Positions 18,585 to 27,637 of a stretch of DNA of 64,000 nucleotides are shown in pieces (positions within the stretch are counted from its first letter, which is position 1; every line of letters begins with the position of its first letter). The notes beneath the pieces are model-generated. The model saw only the letters and a list, made by a program, of their open reading frames with translations, had not been told where the DNA came from and did no database searches. The stretch is from the NCBI RefSeq assembly GCF_029689945.1, contig NZ_CP121451.1, positions 558,001 through 622,000 on the forward strand, written 5' to 3'. The position numbers and the translations under genes are program-made. This DNA is from Paenibacillus amylolyticus. Its GTDB lineage: Bacteria; Bacillota; Bacilli; Paenibacillales; Paenibacillaceae.

Positions 18585-18971
18585 TCAAGCCATCTTATTT
18601 CTCAGGAAATAACGATCTATGATCACCATGCATAGAATACCGACCGTATATCGAATCAGATCTATCACCAGAAAACCATGTCCCAAAATAAGCGCACCCC
18701 ATATGGTTGAGCGTATCTCGATCAGCCAAGGCGTCTGAATCAACTGCGAGAACTCAATCAACCAGCTGAATATGCAGCTAAAAGACACGGCCCATACCAT
18801 GCTGCGACGAGGCCACAACATGCGAACTCCAAAATAGATCATGCCCGCCCATAATGCATCCCCTGAATGTTCATGCACCCAATTCGGCAATTGATCACCA
18901 AAGTGTCTGGATGCGAGTCCTGCGGCCATGGTCATCATGACTGCGAAGAAATAGATCAGCCTGTCTTTCAT
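18585..18971 (-). CDS. DUF2809 membrane protein
   Basis: Small integral membrane protein of the DUF2809 family with four predicted helices: RLIYFFAVMMTMAAGLASR, ALWAGMIYFGVRML, SMVWAVSFSCIFSWLIEFSQ and a C-terminal IRYTVGILCMVIIDRYF. Motif SRHFGDQLPNWVHEHSGDALWA fits the family. ATG at 18971 is chosen; in-frame TTG codons upstream overlap the GrpB-like gene and have poorer sites, so the start is uncertain. About 128 aa. Function unknown. Confidence 0.82.
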   Translation of the reverse strand: MKDRLIYFFAVMMTMAAGLASRHFGDQLPNWVHEHSGDALWAGMIYFGVRMLWPRRSMVWAVSFSCIFSWLIEFSQLIQTPWLIEIRSTIWGALILGHGFLVIDLIRYTVGILCMVIIDRYFLRNKMA

Positions 18972-18990
18972 AAATACGCTTTTCAATCCA

Positions 18991-19542
18991 TCACACGCCT
19001 TTATCAAGCACTTCTAAAATAAACTGCGTTTTGGCAGCGGTATACGATTCCCTGTCTTCCTTATTCTCATCAGCCAGCTTCGCCTTCAAGGCAGCATAGG
19101 CTTCCACCAGATCTGGGCGTTTTCTCAGCACATTCCGAAAGCGGATTTGGCGATCCCAACGCTCCTCTCCCGGGCGCATCAGATGAAGGTGTACAGATCT
19201 CCTCCCATCCTTGACCCTGACCCAGAATCGTCTATAATTCCGACCATCCAGTTCAGGCGGAACGTAATTCCAGCCCACCGGATTCAACTGATCGGCAATC
19301 CGATCCATGTCATCCCATGACTGTACCTGTGCCATCAGATCAATAATCGGTTTGGCGGGTAATCCCGGAATGGACGTGCTGCCGATATGTTCGAATGAAT
19401 GGATATTAAACTGCTCTAAAAGGTTTTTGAGTTGCCGAATCTCCTCCTGAGCCTGTGCATCCCAATTGGGGTTGGCTGGAGCAATCTCTACCGGCTCTGT
19501 CGCCCAGGCAGGCCAATTCTCCGGTTGCAACGGATCTGTCAT
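18991..19542 (-). CDS. GrpB-family nucleotidyltransferase-like protein
   Basis: GrpB/UPF0157 protein with a nucleotidyltransferase fold. Signature FEHIGSTSIPGLPAKPIIDLMAQV carries the GST and DxM motifs, followed by RSVHLHLMRPGEERWDRQIRFRNVLR. It is about 183 aa. ATG at 19542 follows AAGGAGGAAGC. It is the first gene of the minus-strand run that continues through the Nudix gene at 12498. The biochemical role of the family is not settled. Confidence 0.88.
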   Translation of the reverse strand: MTDPLQPENWPAWATEPVEIAPANPNWDAQAQEEIRQLKNLLEQFNIHSFEHIGSTSIPGLPAKPIIDLMAQVQSWDDMDRIADQLNPVGWNYVPPELDGRNYRRFWVRVKDGRRSVHLHLMRPGEERWDRQIRFRNVLRKRPDLVEAYAALKAKLADENKEDRESYTAAKTQFILEVLDKGV

Positions 19543-19569
19543 TAACAAGCTTCCTCCTTGATCTCGCGA

Positions 19570-19794
19570 TATAAATTAAACTAAAGAATATTTACAATGC
19601 AAACTCCGATGACAGAACAACCTTCCGATCGCTGTTATCCCCAGATTTTTTTGATTCCTTTTATAAAGGGGAAATCCGGGGATAGCGTATCCTTCCGATG
19701 TAGCTTTCTTGCAGAAAGCTTGTAGGCGAACGCTCCGCTTCTTCAGGTCCTTTCTGTCCTCTCCGTTTTGTGTAAATGTTTAGTTCAATTTATA
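19570..19794. mobile_element. MITE-like family A, copy A4
   Basis: 225 bp with inverted ends TATAAATTAAACTAAAG and the complement of TATAAATTGAACTAAAC, then ATTTACA on both sides. The core is CGATGACAGAACAACCTTCC, CGCTGTTATCCCC facing GGGGATA, and CTGTCCTCTCCG. This copy carries an extra about 40 bp around AGCTTTCTTGCAGAAAGCTT, a perfect small hairpin also found in copy A7. No coding sequence. Confidence 0.85.
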
Positions 19795-19936
19795 CATATT
19801 TCTATATATCCAAAAAGGAGCGTATGTCTACGCCCCCGATTGTCTGATACCCTTAATCACATTGATGATATTTAACGTGATGATGTATTCAATTAATTCT
19901 TTGGATTTATGCAAAACGCTTCATTAATATGAAGAT

Positions 19937-21043
19937 TTATTTTACCGTAACAGGTATGGTCACTTTTTTGTTGCCCCACTTGGCTGTTATGGACGTTTTG
20001 CCTTTGCCTACAGCCACGATCTTGCCATTCGTAACTGTTGCTACGCCCGGCTTCGTGCTACTCCACACTGCACTGTTGGTTACAACCGTGGTCTTGCCCG
20101 TATCATACTGGGCCATCACAGTCAGTGTTGTACTTCCCTGCGGAGACAAGACCAGTTTTTTCTGGCCTGTAATCAGCTTTTTGAGCAAAGGTACAACGGT
20201 AACCTCTGCCTTTATTGTCTGATTTTGATAAGTTCCTGTCAAGGTGGCTTGTCCTTCGGTCAACGTTTTGACGGCTCCATTTTTCACGATAGCTACATTC
20301 GTATTGGAAGAGGTCCATATCACTTGTTTTGAAAGGTTGATCGTTTTACCGTTTGCGTAGGTCCCGATGACCTTCAACGCCTTGGACTTCTTAATGTTCA
20401 GCTGCATGGTAGCAGGGGTAACCTCAACTTTGGTAATCTCATCCGTCACGGCAACCGGGACTTTCACGATCGTTGTTCCGTATTTGCCTTGAAGCAATAC
20501 TCTGCCAGGCGTAACACCTTTGATTTTACCGTTTTCCAGCACAGCCGAGCTACTCGATACCGACCATACAATCTCAGACGTCACATCTTCTTCCTTGCCA
20601 TTCGCACGGGTAATACTTACTTTCGGTAGAGTGCTTTCACTGCCTTTAACGAAATTATAGGAGTTCGGTGAAGCTTTGATGCTTTTGATCTTCTCCTGCA
20701 CCTGCACAACCAACTGGGCTTTGGCCCCGTCTACCTCTGCAAAAATGGTTGCTTCGCCTGCGGCCACAGCCTTGACTTTGCCTTTCACCATTGTCGCAAC
20801 TGCTGCATTACTGGTGGACCAAGTCACACCTTCGGTAACATCCTGCTTGTTATCAAAACCTTCTACCGTCGCCATTACCTGTAGCGAAGCTGTTTCAGCA
20901 ACACTCATCTTCTGCGGACTGGTATTGGTTATTTCAATCGATGTCACGTCACCCGTGGCTGCCAAGGCCAACGAAGGGACAAGTAATGTTAATACCATAA
21001 TAAGGGCAAGTGTGCCTCGAATCGCCAGTTTGATTCTACTCAT
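19937..21043 (-). CDS. Secreted protein with tandem Big2 (Ig-like) domains
   Basis: Exported cell-surface protein of 368 aa. Signal peptide about 1-30 (RIKLAIRGTLALIMVLTLLVPSLALA-type core), then about four bacterial Ig-like group 2 repeats. Each repeat has the marks of the family: a VTWSTSNAAVATM-like strand and a later GEATIFAEV-like segment (VTWSTSN, IVWSVSS, VIWTSSN, AVWSSTK; GKVKAVAAG, GKIKGVTPG, GAVKTLTEG, GKIVAVGKG). No enzymatic domain or SLH anchor. Start ATG at 21043 follows GGAGATAGAA. An adhesive or structural role is inferred. Confidence 0.9.
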   Translation of the reverse strand: MSRIKLAIRGTLALIMVLTLLVPSLALAATGDVTSIEITNTSPQKMSVAETASLQVMATVEGFDNKQDVTEGVTWSTSNAAVATMVKGKVKAVAAGEATIFAEVDGAKAQLVVQVQEKIKSIKASPNSYNFVKGSESTLPKVSITRANGKEEDVTSEIVWSVSSSSAVLENGKIKGVTPGRVLLQGKYGTTIVKVPVAVTDEITKVEVTPATMQLNIKKSKALKVIGTYANGKTINLSKQVIWTSSNTNVAIVKNGAVKTLTEGQATLTGTYQNQTIKAEVTVVPLLKKLITGQKKLVLSPQGSTTLTVMAQYDTGKTTVVTNSAVWSSTKPGVATVTNGKIVAVGKGKTSITAKWGNKKVTIPVTVK

Positions 21044-21221
21044 TTCTATCTCCATCTCCCATAATCCAATATTTTACTTCTATTATATTATATCGGATAC
21101 GAATGGCATAAAGTTGAATGACGTAAGTGGGAGTCTTGGAACAATTCATGATTTTCATTGTATAATATGGGAAGGCCGCGTAATACTGTTTTAATAAACC
21201 TAAAAGATGGGGGGGTGGGAT

Positions 21222-21428
21222 ATGTATGATCGAAAAGAATTGCTTGATATGGTTTCACCCAGAAATAATCGTAAACGTATGAAAGCTATCGTCACTTCCA
21301 CATCCACCAAGATTCGTCCTGAAGACGAAATGGTTCTATTGATGAAAACAGCCCGCAATCGTTTCCAAAAAGCCCTTGAATCTGGACAAATTGAAATCAT
21401 TAACGAGCGTGAATGGAAGCTGCGTTAG
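21222..21428 (+). CDS. Small basic protein of unknown function
   Basis: 68 aa, preceded by GGGGGGTGGG at good spacing, so translation from ATG at 21222 (MYDRKELLDMVSPRNNRKRMK) is well supported; the in-frame ATG at 21207 lies upstream of that site. It is lysine/arginine-rich at the N terminus with a predicted helical C-terminal half (EDEMVLLMKTARNRFQKALES). I do not recognise a family. It stands alone between the Big2 gene and serS, transcribed toward serS. Confidence 0.7.
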   Translation: MYDRKELLDMVSPRNNRKRMKAIVTSTSTKIRPEDEMVLLMKTARNRFQKALESGQIEIINEREWKLR

Positions 21429-21575
21429 CATTTAAAAATAATTTTATTTACTTACATAAACGAAGAAATAAATGATCAAGGAAGTAAGTTGTACCTTAAG
21501 TCCGAGCACAAACCAGATTGGTAAATTTGGCACAAAGTATTAGGAGATCGATTAAATAAATTGCGTTACCGTTCA

Positions 21576-21621
21576 AAAGGGGATGTCCCTCGTCATTTTA
21601 CAAGACGTGTGGAACATCCCC
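21576..21621 (-). terminator. Terminator of serS
   Basis: GGGGATGTTCC and GGGACATCCCC pair on the minus strand around an inner GTC/GAC stem and are followed by TTTT, about 30 bp after the serS stop. It may also serve the small convergent gene. Confidence 0.75.
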
Positions 21622-21653
21622 TCTTCTAGTGCCTAAAGCGTTACCTAACCTCT

Positions 21654-22950
21654 CTAATTCACTTCATCCTGCTCTGGCATAATCAAGCTCTCCGCGCCGC
21701 CCATATAAGGCCGCAGAGCTACCGGAATACGAATGCTTCCATCCTCCTGCTGATGATTCTCAAGCAAAGGAATCAGGATACGCGGCGACGCCACCGCGGT
21801 ATTATTCAGCGTGTGACAGTAGGCCAACTTGCCTTCGGCATCCAGGCAACGAATATTCGAACGTCGAGCCTGAAAATCAAGCAGATTCGACGACGAATGA
21901 GTTTCTCCATAGGCAGCGCGGCTCGGCATCCACGTCTCGATGTCATACTGTTTGTACGTTTTCTGCGACATATCCCCGGTACACACGGCCACAACACGAT
22001 ACGGCAGTTCAAGTAATTGCAGCAATTCCTCGGCGTGTCCCGTAATCTCTTGCAACATGCGCTCCGATTCTGCCGCATCAGGGGCACAGAGGATGACCTG
22101 CTCGACTTTGGCAAACTGATGCACACGATACAATCCGCGCACATCACGTCCGCCTGAGCCAACCTCACTGCGGAAACATGTCGATACCGCGGCGAGCTTC
22201 ACTGGCTCCTTCACATCGACAATCTCATCCGCATAATACGAGACGAGCGGCACTTCCGAAGTTCCCACCAGCCACTTGTTCTCCCCTTCGAGTTCGTAGA
22301 CCTGATCTCGACCTGTTGGGAAGAATCCGGTGTTCACCAGCGCTTCCTCCCTGACCATCAGCGGTACCTCCATTGGCGTAAACCCATGCTTCAGCAACAG
22401 ATCCAGCGCCAATTGCTGTACTGCCCGATGTAATAACAGACCAGCGCCTTTCAATACATAGCTTCGTGTACCGCCAATTTTAACGCCACGTGGAATATCG
22501 ATCAGATCATGCAACTCCCCGAGTTCCACGTGATCTTTGGTCGTATACTCGAACGTCGGCACCTCTCCCACACGTCGCAGCTCCACATTATCCTCATCCG
22601 ATGTGCCTTTCGGGGTATCCGGGACACGATATTAGGTACCAGCCATTGCAGCCTGGTTACTTCCTCCTGCACAGGGGCGAGCTTCGCTTCCACCTGTTCC
22701 AACTGTTCATTGATCTGCTTCACCTGAGCCCGCAAATCCTCGGCCTGTTCCCGATTCCCGGCTTGCATGAGTTTGCCAATGTCTGCGGATAACGTATTCC
22801 GCAATCTGCGCCCTTCTTCCGATTCCTGCAAAAGTGCTCTACGTTCCTCGTCCCGTTCCAACAATGTGCGAACGCTGATCTTGATTTTTTTCCGTCCGCT
22901 GCCGCCTGAACCTCTTCCGCATGTGCCCGAATCCACTTCATTTCCAACAT
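21654..22950 (-). CDS. serS: Seryl-tRNA synthetase (frameshifted twice)
   Basis: Charges tRNA-Ser (and tRNA-Sec where present). The N-terminal coiled-coil arm (about 25-100: LLERDEERRALLQESEEGRRLRNTL ... QVKQINEQLEQVEAKLAPVQEE) precedes a class II core with motif 2 FRSEVGSGGRDVRGLYRVHQFAKVE and motif 3-region TLNNTAVASPRILIPLLENHQ. Two breaks: A7 should be A8 at 22885-22891, and C3 should be C4 at 22621-22623; repaired, the joins read ADGKKIKISV and PNIVSPDTPKGTSDED. Start ATG at 22950 follows AAAGGAG. About 432 aa. An essential gene with two breaks points to sequencing error. Confidence 0.95.
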
Positions 22951-22977
22951 GGTCACCGTCTCCTTTGGCTGTAAAAA

Positions 22978-23195
22978 TGCAAAGAGCGCCCTCATCCCTT
23001 GGGACGAGGAGCGCTCTGCTCGCGGTGCCACCCAACTTGCTGAATCAGGATATCCTGCTTCCAGCCTCTTGGTCCGCGATAACGGGCGGTTCCGGTTAAC
23101 TTGGGAAATATCGCTCCCCTGGCGAAAACGCCTCCGAGTTGGATGCTCTTCAACGGCATGGTCCGATCTGTAATTGTTGTGTCTCAGTATATACG
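22978..23195 (-). promoter_or_regulatory. T-box leader of serS
   Basis: The T-box sequence TTGGGTGGCACCGCG lies at 23035-23021 on the minus strand. It is followed at once by a terminator hairpin (AGAGCGC ... GCGCTCT, 23017-22982) with a T-rich tail. CCGTTATCGCGGACC upstream matches the usual stem preceding the antiterminator. About 120 further bases would form Stem I. Uncharged tRNA-Ser should stabilise the antiterminator and allow serS expression. I could not assign the specifier codon with confidence, so serine specificity rests on the downstream gene. Confidence 0.88.
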
Positions 23196-23337
23196 AACGA
23201 TAGACGTAATTGCAACCTTTTGTATCGATCAGGAATTCATGGCACAACGTAACCTGTCCTGTTATGATAGACGTTGTCTTCATGATTACGCTTTATCGTA
23301 ATCCTCAACTTATGTATATATCTAGAAGGAGTTCTTT

Positions 23338-24571
23338 ATGAAAAAATTACTTTGGATCGGGTGTTTCTCCTATTTCCTGATTGGACTTGCCCACGTTGTG
23401 CTCGGTTCCATTCTGCCCGTTGCACTAGAACATTACGGCAAAGATTATAGCCAGGGCGGGACATTGATCTTTGCTCAATTTGCCGGATTCCTGGGCGGTG
23501 TATTGTTATCTCCATGGCTGAACCGACGCTTCGGTAAAGGGGAGGCCTGTTAATCGCCACAGCGTTGCTCTGTATTGCAGAATTATCCTACATGCTGCTG
23601 CCACCATGGGGCTGGATGTTCGTCATCGCACCGCTGCCGGCTTCGGATTCGGAATGGTTGAAGCGGTCATTGGTACCATTATCATCGCTGCAATCAAAGA
23701 CAATACCGCCATTGCCATGAGCCGACTGGAAGTATTATTCGGGATCGGGGCGATGGTCATGCCGCTCGTGGCCAGCGGTCTGATTGCTGCCGGATACTGG
23801 CGTCTGTCCTTTCTCGTTGTTGCAATCTGCGCAGCGCTGACCTTTGTTTTCTGGGTCAAAGGATCATTTGGTGAGCTGGATCAGGTGCTGGATCGACGGA
23901 AGCCAGTGGATTCTTCGAGACACTCTCACACTGGTGGTGCATCAGGTGAATTGCAATCCGCGGCCACCCATACATCAGGTCCAACCTATCGCGGACGCAA
24001 CCTGACTCTTATGGTTCTATTCGTCCTGTTCTTCTTCCTTTATGTTGGCACCGAGATGAGTCTTGCGAACTTCATGCCAGCGATCCTGATTGAGAAAATG
24101 AACATGAGGGAAGCTGGCGCAGCGCTTAGTGTCACCTGTTTCTGGATTGCCATGTCTGTAGGACGACTCTTCGCCGGGTATATCGCGGAGAAATTCCAAT
24201 ACCGCGTTTATGTCCTGTATAGTTGTCTCGCGTCTGTCTTACTATTAATGGTGTTCCCATTTACAAACCAAATCTGGTCTGCTTTTCTCATCATCTTACT
24301 ACTTGGACTTGCGATGTCAGGCATCTTCTCCATTGCCCTTGTCTTCGCCAGTAAACTGCTGCCCGGAACCGAAGAATCCACACCCAGCATTTTGATCGCC
24401 TCAGGCGGGGTGGGCGGTGCCATTCTGCCTTTGGTCACGGGATGGAGTCTTGATCATCTGGCGGTTAATCAGTCTGCATGGATGCTTGCCATCTTTGCGG
24501 TTGGGTTGCTTGTCATTAGCGTGATCACATATCAATGGCAGAACAAGCATATAGGCGACCCAGCAACTTAA
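23338..24571 (+). CDS. MFS transporter (frameshifted twice)
   Basis: Twelve-helix major facilitator transporter. It starts MKKLLWIGCFSYFLIGLAHVV after AGAAGGAG. The first break is one G short in G4 at 23539-23542, after LNRRFGKG; the second is one G short near 23636, where IAPL should continue AGFGFGMVEAVIGT. The later halves carry MSVGRLFAGYIAEKFQYRVYV, the A-like loop of the second bundle, and SGGVGGAILPLVTGWSLD. Repaired length is about 411 aa. The substrate is unknown. It is divergent from the serS T-box leader and has its own terminator. Confidence 0.88.
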
Positions 24572-24631
24572 TAGTTATGTGTCGATGTAGTCCAGAACTG
24601 AGAATTAGAATTACTTATTAAAGAAATCGAG

Positions 24632-24670
24632 ATGTCTACTGTCATGACTTGACGGTGGACATTTTTTTTG
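24632..24670 (+). terminator. Terminator of the MFS gene
   Basis: ATGTCTACTGTCA and TGACGGTGGACAT pair (two G-T pairs) around a 5-base loop, followed by TTTTTTTT. Confidence 0.85.
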
Positions 24671-24686
24671 TAGCGTTAGTCTGTTC

Positions 24687-24880
24687 TAACGAACCTAGCA
24701 CACGCTAATCCCCTCCATTTCTGTATGTTTGAAATCTAACGAATCCTAGAGACGTTATTGGAGATAATTAGCCTCAAATCAAGGTCTCGTTGCAGTTTTT
24801 CGGCATAATAACGCCGCTGAGATTCGTTAAATTTTTCATTCCCTAAGAACCAGCCTAATAAGGTGTCCTCGATTCGTTAG
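24687..24880. repeat. Family B 194-bp repeat, copy B2
   Basis: Starts TAACGAACCTAGCACACGC and ends with the complement, GATTCGTTAG. Inside is a second unit, TAACGAATCCTAGAGACGTTATT, facing AATAACGCCGCTGAGATTCGTTA. It has the same length and layout as the copies at 3282 and 37932. No coding content. The rest of the 24571-25192 gap holds the MFS terminator and the promoter at 25098. Confidence 0.8.
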
Positions 24881-25097
24881 CGCTATAACTATTTTGGAAA
24901 GGGCCTATCTTTGCCTATGAACACCTTTCATAAAATATGAAAATACATCTATTTAATTGCACAAGATTACCCAGGAAATACTTTCTCAAATGTAAGACAT
25001 GCTGAGCACCAGAGAATACCAGCATTCCTTATTCATTTTAGAGACACGAAGGTCTTCTTGTCCTTGATGAATTCACGCATATCTCCCCAATTCCTAC

Positions 25098-25126
25098 TTG
25101 ACAACTAGGTTTTAGGAATCTATCAT
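25098..25126 (+). promoter_or_regulatory. SigA-type promoter of the VOC gene
   Basis: TTGACA (25098-25103), 17-bp spacer, TATCAT (25121-25126), about 65 bp before the ATG. Confidence 0.75.
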
Positions 25127-25191
25127 ACTCCTTAATATGTAAGGGAAATATTCGCCGGATACATTCACGGATCATAAGGGGGATTATTACG

Positions 25192-25578
25192 ATGAGTTTT
25201 CAAAAGCGCATCGACCACGTCGGCATTGCCGTTCGTGATCTGGAGACCACACTCCGTTTCTATACGGAGGTTGTTGGATTGGAACTGAAAGACCGGGTGA
25301 CGCATACCAACGGCGTCATTCAGCTCGCCTTTCTCGGCTTCAATGGAAGTAACGAGACTGAGATTGAGTTAATTCAAGGGTACAGCGACAAGCTGCCTGC
25401 CGAAGGAACCGTGCACCATTTTGCCATCCACGTGCATGATCTTGATTCGGAGTACAAACGTATCCAAGCCACAGAGGCTGAGTTTATTGATGGAGAGATG
25501 ATTACACTGCCTAACGGTTACCGTTATTTCTTCATCTATGGTCCGGAGAAAGAATGGATCGAATTCTTCCAGCGTTAA
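25192..25578 (+). CDS. VOC-family (glyoxalase/bleomycin-resistance-like) protein
   Basis: Single vicinal-oxygen-chelate module pair in 128 aa. It starts RIDHVGIAVRDLETTLRFYTEVVGLEL, with a metal-ligand H in IDHVGIAV; further potential ligands are E of ETEIELIQ, H of VHHFAIHVHDLD and E of EWIEFF. This set resembles methylmalonyl-CoA epimerase and glyoxalase I relatives. AAGGGGG precedes the ATG. It is a single-gene unit with a clear promoter. The substrate is not predicted. Confidence 0.88.
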   Translation: MSFQKRIDHVGIAVRDLETTLRFYTEVVGLELKDRVTHTNGVIQLAFLGFNGSNETEIELIQGYSDKLPAEGTVHHFAIHVHDLDSEYKRIQATEAEFIDGEMITLPNGYRYFFIYGPEKEWIEFFQR

Positions 25579-25612
25579 GTACACTCCATCCGCATGCTAT
25601 CCAGTTCCTGAC

Positions 25613-25641
25613 TGGACACGTTCCACCCGCTGGCCTATAAT
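25613..25641 (+). promoter_or_regulatory. Promoter of the thiamine-transport operon
   Basis: TGGACA (25613-25618), 17-bp spacer, perfect TATAAT (25636-25641), about 35 bp before the TPP aptamer. Confidence 0.8.
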
Positions 25642-25675
25642 ACACCTAGTAATGCCCGTAACTTCATAGTTTCCC

Positions 25676-25765
25676 AGGGGAGTCGGAATTGGCCGGCTGA
25701 GAGTGTATCCCACCAAGATACTAACCCTTAGACCTGATCTGGATCATGCCAGCGTAGGAATCGGA
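25676..25765 (+). promoter_or_regulatory. TPP (THI-box) riboswitch
   Basis: Conserved thiamine-pyrophosphate aptamer elements occur in order: GGGGAGTCGG, GGCTGAGAG, AACCCTTAGACCTGATC, TGGATCATGCCAGCGTAGG. A rho-independent terminator lies 55 bp downstream. Binding of TPP should favour termination and so repress the ABC transporter genes that follow. Confidence 0.95.
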
Positions 25766-25820
25766 GTATATCGAAATGGCACAGCCCTATGGCTGAACGC
25801 CACCTCTCTAACGCCTGCAC

Positions 25821-25846
25821 GCGTCCCGATTAAGGGACGCTTTTTT
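25821..25846 (+). terminator. Riboswitch expression-platform terminator
   Basis: GCGTCCC-GATTAA-GGGACGC followed by TTTTTT. The 240 bp between it and thiY hold no gene that I can support. Confidence 0.9.
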
Positions 25847-26087
25847 GTTACGATCAGAAAGTGTGCGACTCAAAGCTTCACTTTCCTGATGTGGCAAGAG
25901 AAAAACTTCCGCGAAACGCGGTCTGGCTTCCTTGAATGACATCAATGGACGTTGTGTTTACGTTCAAAAATAACGTCATCCAGATCTCAACTGGTATAAA
26001 TCTGTTGATTTATGCAAGATGATTGGATATGAAGCCAAGGAGTACCCCGTGCCACTCGGCCGGACATACCGAAGGAGAGAACTACAG

Positions 26088-27128
26088 ATGAAATGGCTTA
26101 AAACCATGGGATTGTTGCTCTTATGCGTACTGCTGGTGACGGTAGCCGCATGTGGCGGCAAAGAAGCAGCCCCCGCTGAACAGAACGGCAACACGAATAC
26201 GGAAAGCAGCAACGAAGGCGACACTGCCGCCCTGAAAGATATTAAAGTGGTGCTCGACTGGACACCGAATACGAATCATACCGGCCTGTATGCGGCCGTG
26301 GATCAAGGTTTTTACAAGGCCGAAGGCTTGAACGTGGAGATTGTACAACCAGGTGCCGGTGGCGCAGATACGATGGTTGCATCGAATGAAGTGCCTTTTG
26401 GCGTAAGTTATCAGGAGAGTGTAACGCAAGCCCGCACACAGGGCGTTCCACTCGTCTCCATTGCAGCAGTTATTCAGCATAATACATCCGGGTTCGCTGC
26501 TCCGGCGGATCGGAATATCAAGTCACCGAAGGATTTTGAAGGCAAAACCTATGGCGGCTGGGGTTCCCCTGTGGAAGAAGCTGTGATGCAATCCATTATG
26601 GAAGGCGAAGGCGCCGATGTATCCAAAGTGAAAAACATCAACATGGGTGACGCCGACTTTTTCACCGCAGTGAAACGGGACATTGATTTTGCGTGGATTT
26701 TCTACGCCTGGACGGGGATTGAAGCCGAACTGCGCGGGGAACCGATCGACATGTTATATGTGAAGGATTACTCAGATGCACTGGATTATTACACTCCTGT
26801 CCTCGTAACGAACGAGCAGACGATCCAGAACGACCCTGAACTGGTGAAAGCATTCCTGAAAGCCACTTCCGAAGGGTATCAATACGCAATTGATCATCCA
26901 GAAGAAGCAGCGAACATCCTGATCAAGGCTGTACCGGATCTGGACAAGGAATTGGTACTGGCAAGCCAGAAATGGCTGAGTCCAAAATACACGGATGATG
27001 CCCCGCGCTGGGGAGAACAGAAACAGGAAGTATGGCAGAACTACACCGACTGGATGTTTAGCAAAAAACTGCTTGATGAACAGATCGATGTGAGCAAAGC
27101 ATATACGAACGAGTTTTTACCCCAATAA
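26088..27128 (+). CDS. thiY: Thiamine-precursor ABC transporter substrate-binding lipoprotein (ThiY-like)
   Basis: NMT1/THI5-like receptor for a thiamine pyrimidine precursor such as formylaminopyrimidine. Signal peptide with lipobox (LLCVLLVTVAAC), Asn/Glu-rich linker, then the domain opening KVVLDWTPNTNHTGLYAAVDQGFYKAEGL typical of THI5-like proteins, plus YGGWGSPVEEAVM and DFAWIFYAWTGIEAELRG. ATG at 26088 follows GAAGGAGAG. 346 aa. The TPP riboswitch upstream and thiX/thiZ downstream fix its pathway; the exact ligand is inferred from ThiY. Confidence 0.93.
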   Translation: MKWLKTMGLLLLCVLLVTVAACGGKEAAPAEQNGNTNTESSNEGDTAALKDIKVVLDWTPNTNHTGLYAAVDQGFYKAEGLNVEIVQPGAGGADTMVASNEVPFGVSYQESVTQARTQGVPLVSIAAVIQHNTSGFAAPADRNIKSPKDFEGKTYGGWGSPVEEAVMQSIMEGEGADVSKVKNINMGDADFFTAVKRDIDFAWIFYAWTGIEAELRGEPIDMLYVKDYSDALDYYTPVLVTNEQTIQNDPELVKAFLKATSEGYQYAIDHPEEAANILIKAVPDLDKELVLASQKWLSPKYTDDAPRWGEQKQEVWQNYTDWMFSKKLLDEQIDVSKAYTNEFLPQ

Positions 27129-27134
27129 AATTTG

Positions 27135-27312
27135 CTTAAGTTTAACTTTTTTACACAAGGACGGAGAGTGCAGAACCCATCTGAAGAAGCGAAGCGCTCA
27201 CCTTTATCCCCGGATTTCCTCCATTTTAAATTTCATTAAAGAAATCCGGGGATAACAGTGATCGGAAGAGGGTACTGCAATCGGAGTGATAAGTGTAAAC
27301 CTTGTTCAATTC
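27135..27312. mobile_element. MITE-like family A, copy A5
   Basis: 178 bp inside the thiamine operon, between thiY and the MTH1187-family gene. Ends AAGTTTAACTTTTTTACAC and the complement of AATTGAACAAGGTTTACAC. Core GGACGGAGAG, GCGAAGCGCT, TTTATCCCCGGATTTCC facing GAAATCCGGGGATAAC. Relative to copy A4 it is inverted. It may affect mRNA stability or read-through between the two genes. Confidence 0.85.
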
Positions 27313-27346
27313 ATGCAATTTATCACGAAAGGAGCCGTGATTTCTC

Positions 27347-27637
27347 ATGGCAAGCACACTGCTTAGCATTCAGGTTATTCCAAAAACGCCAAATGGCGAG
27401 AACTCTTACTCTTATGTAGATCGCGCCATTGAAGTTATTCAGCAATCTGGTTTGAAGTATCAGGTGAACGCGCTCGACACCACGATGGAGGGGGAATTGG
27501 AGGAACTGCTGGAGGTTGTCCGCAAGATGCACGAGGTACTTGTGGAGGCTGGCAGCCCAAGCATCATCTCCCAGATCAAAATCGCCCATAGCCCTACTGG
27601 CTTCAGCATGGACACCCTGACGGAGAAGTATCGCTAA
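27347..27637 (+). CDS. MTH1187/YqgV-family thiamine-binding protein
   Basis: Small ferredoxin-like-fold protein (former DUF77) of 96 aa: STLLSIQVIPKTPNGENSYSYVDRAIEVI, GLKYQVNALDTTMEGELEELLEVV, and the C-terminal PSIISQIKIAHSP segment. Members bind thiamine or related compounds. Preceded by GAAAGGAG. Its TAA overlaps the thiX start by one base, so the two are co-translated. Position inside the TPP-controlled transporter supports a role with the imported precursor. Confidence 0.9.
   Translation: MASTLLSIQVIPKTPNGENSYSYVDRAIEVIQQSGLKYQVNALDTTMEGELEELLEVVRKMHEVLVEAGSPSIISQIKIAHSPTGFSMDTLTEKYR

Noticed and set aside
21654..22950. Programmed frameshifting in serS, copA, nupP and others
   Set aside because: The breaks fall at unrelated points, lack slippery heptamers with structures, and affect about 20 unrelated genes in the same way; sequence error is simpler.
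22978..23195. Assigning a serine specifier codon in the T-box Stem I
   Set aside because: More than one triplet could be placed in the loop by eye; folding would be needed.
25847..26087. A small gene between the TPP riboswitch and thiY
   Set aside because: The in-frame extension of thiY upstream of 26088 has no ribosome site and precedes the signal peptide; no other frame has a supported start.
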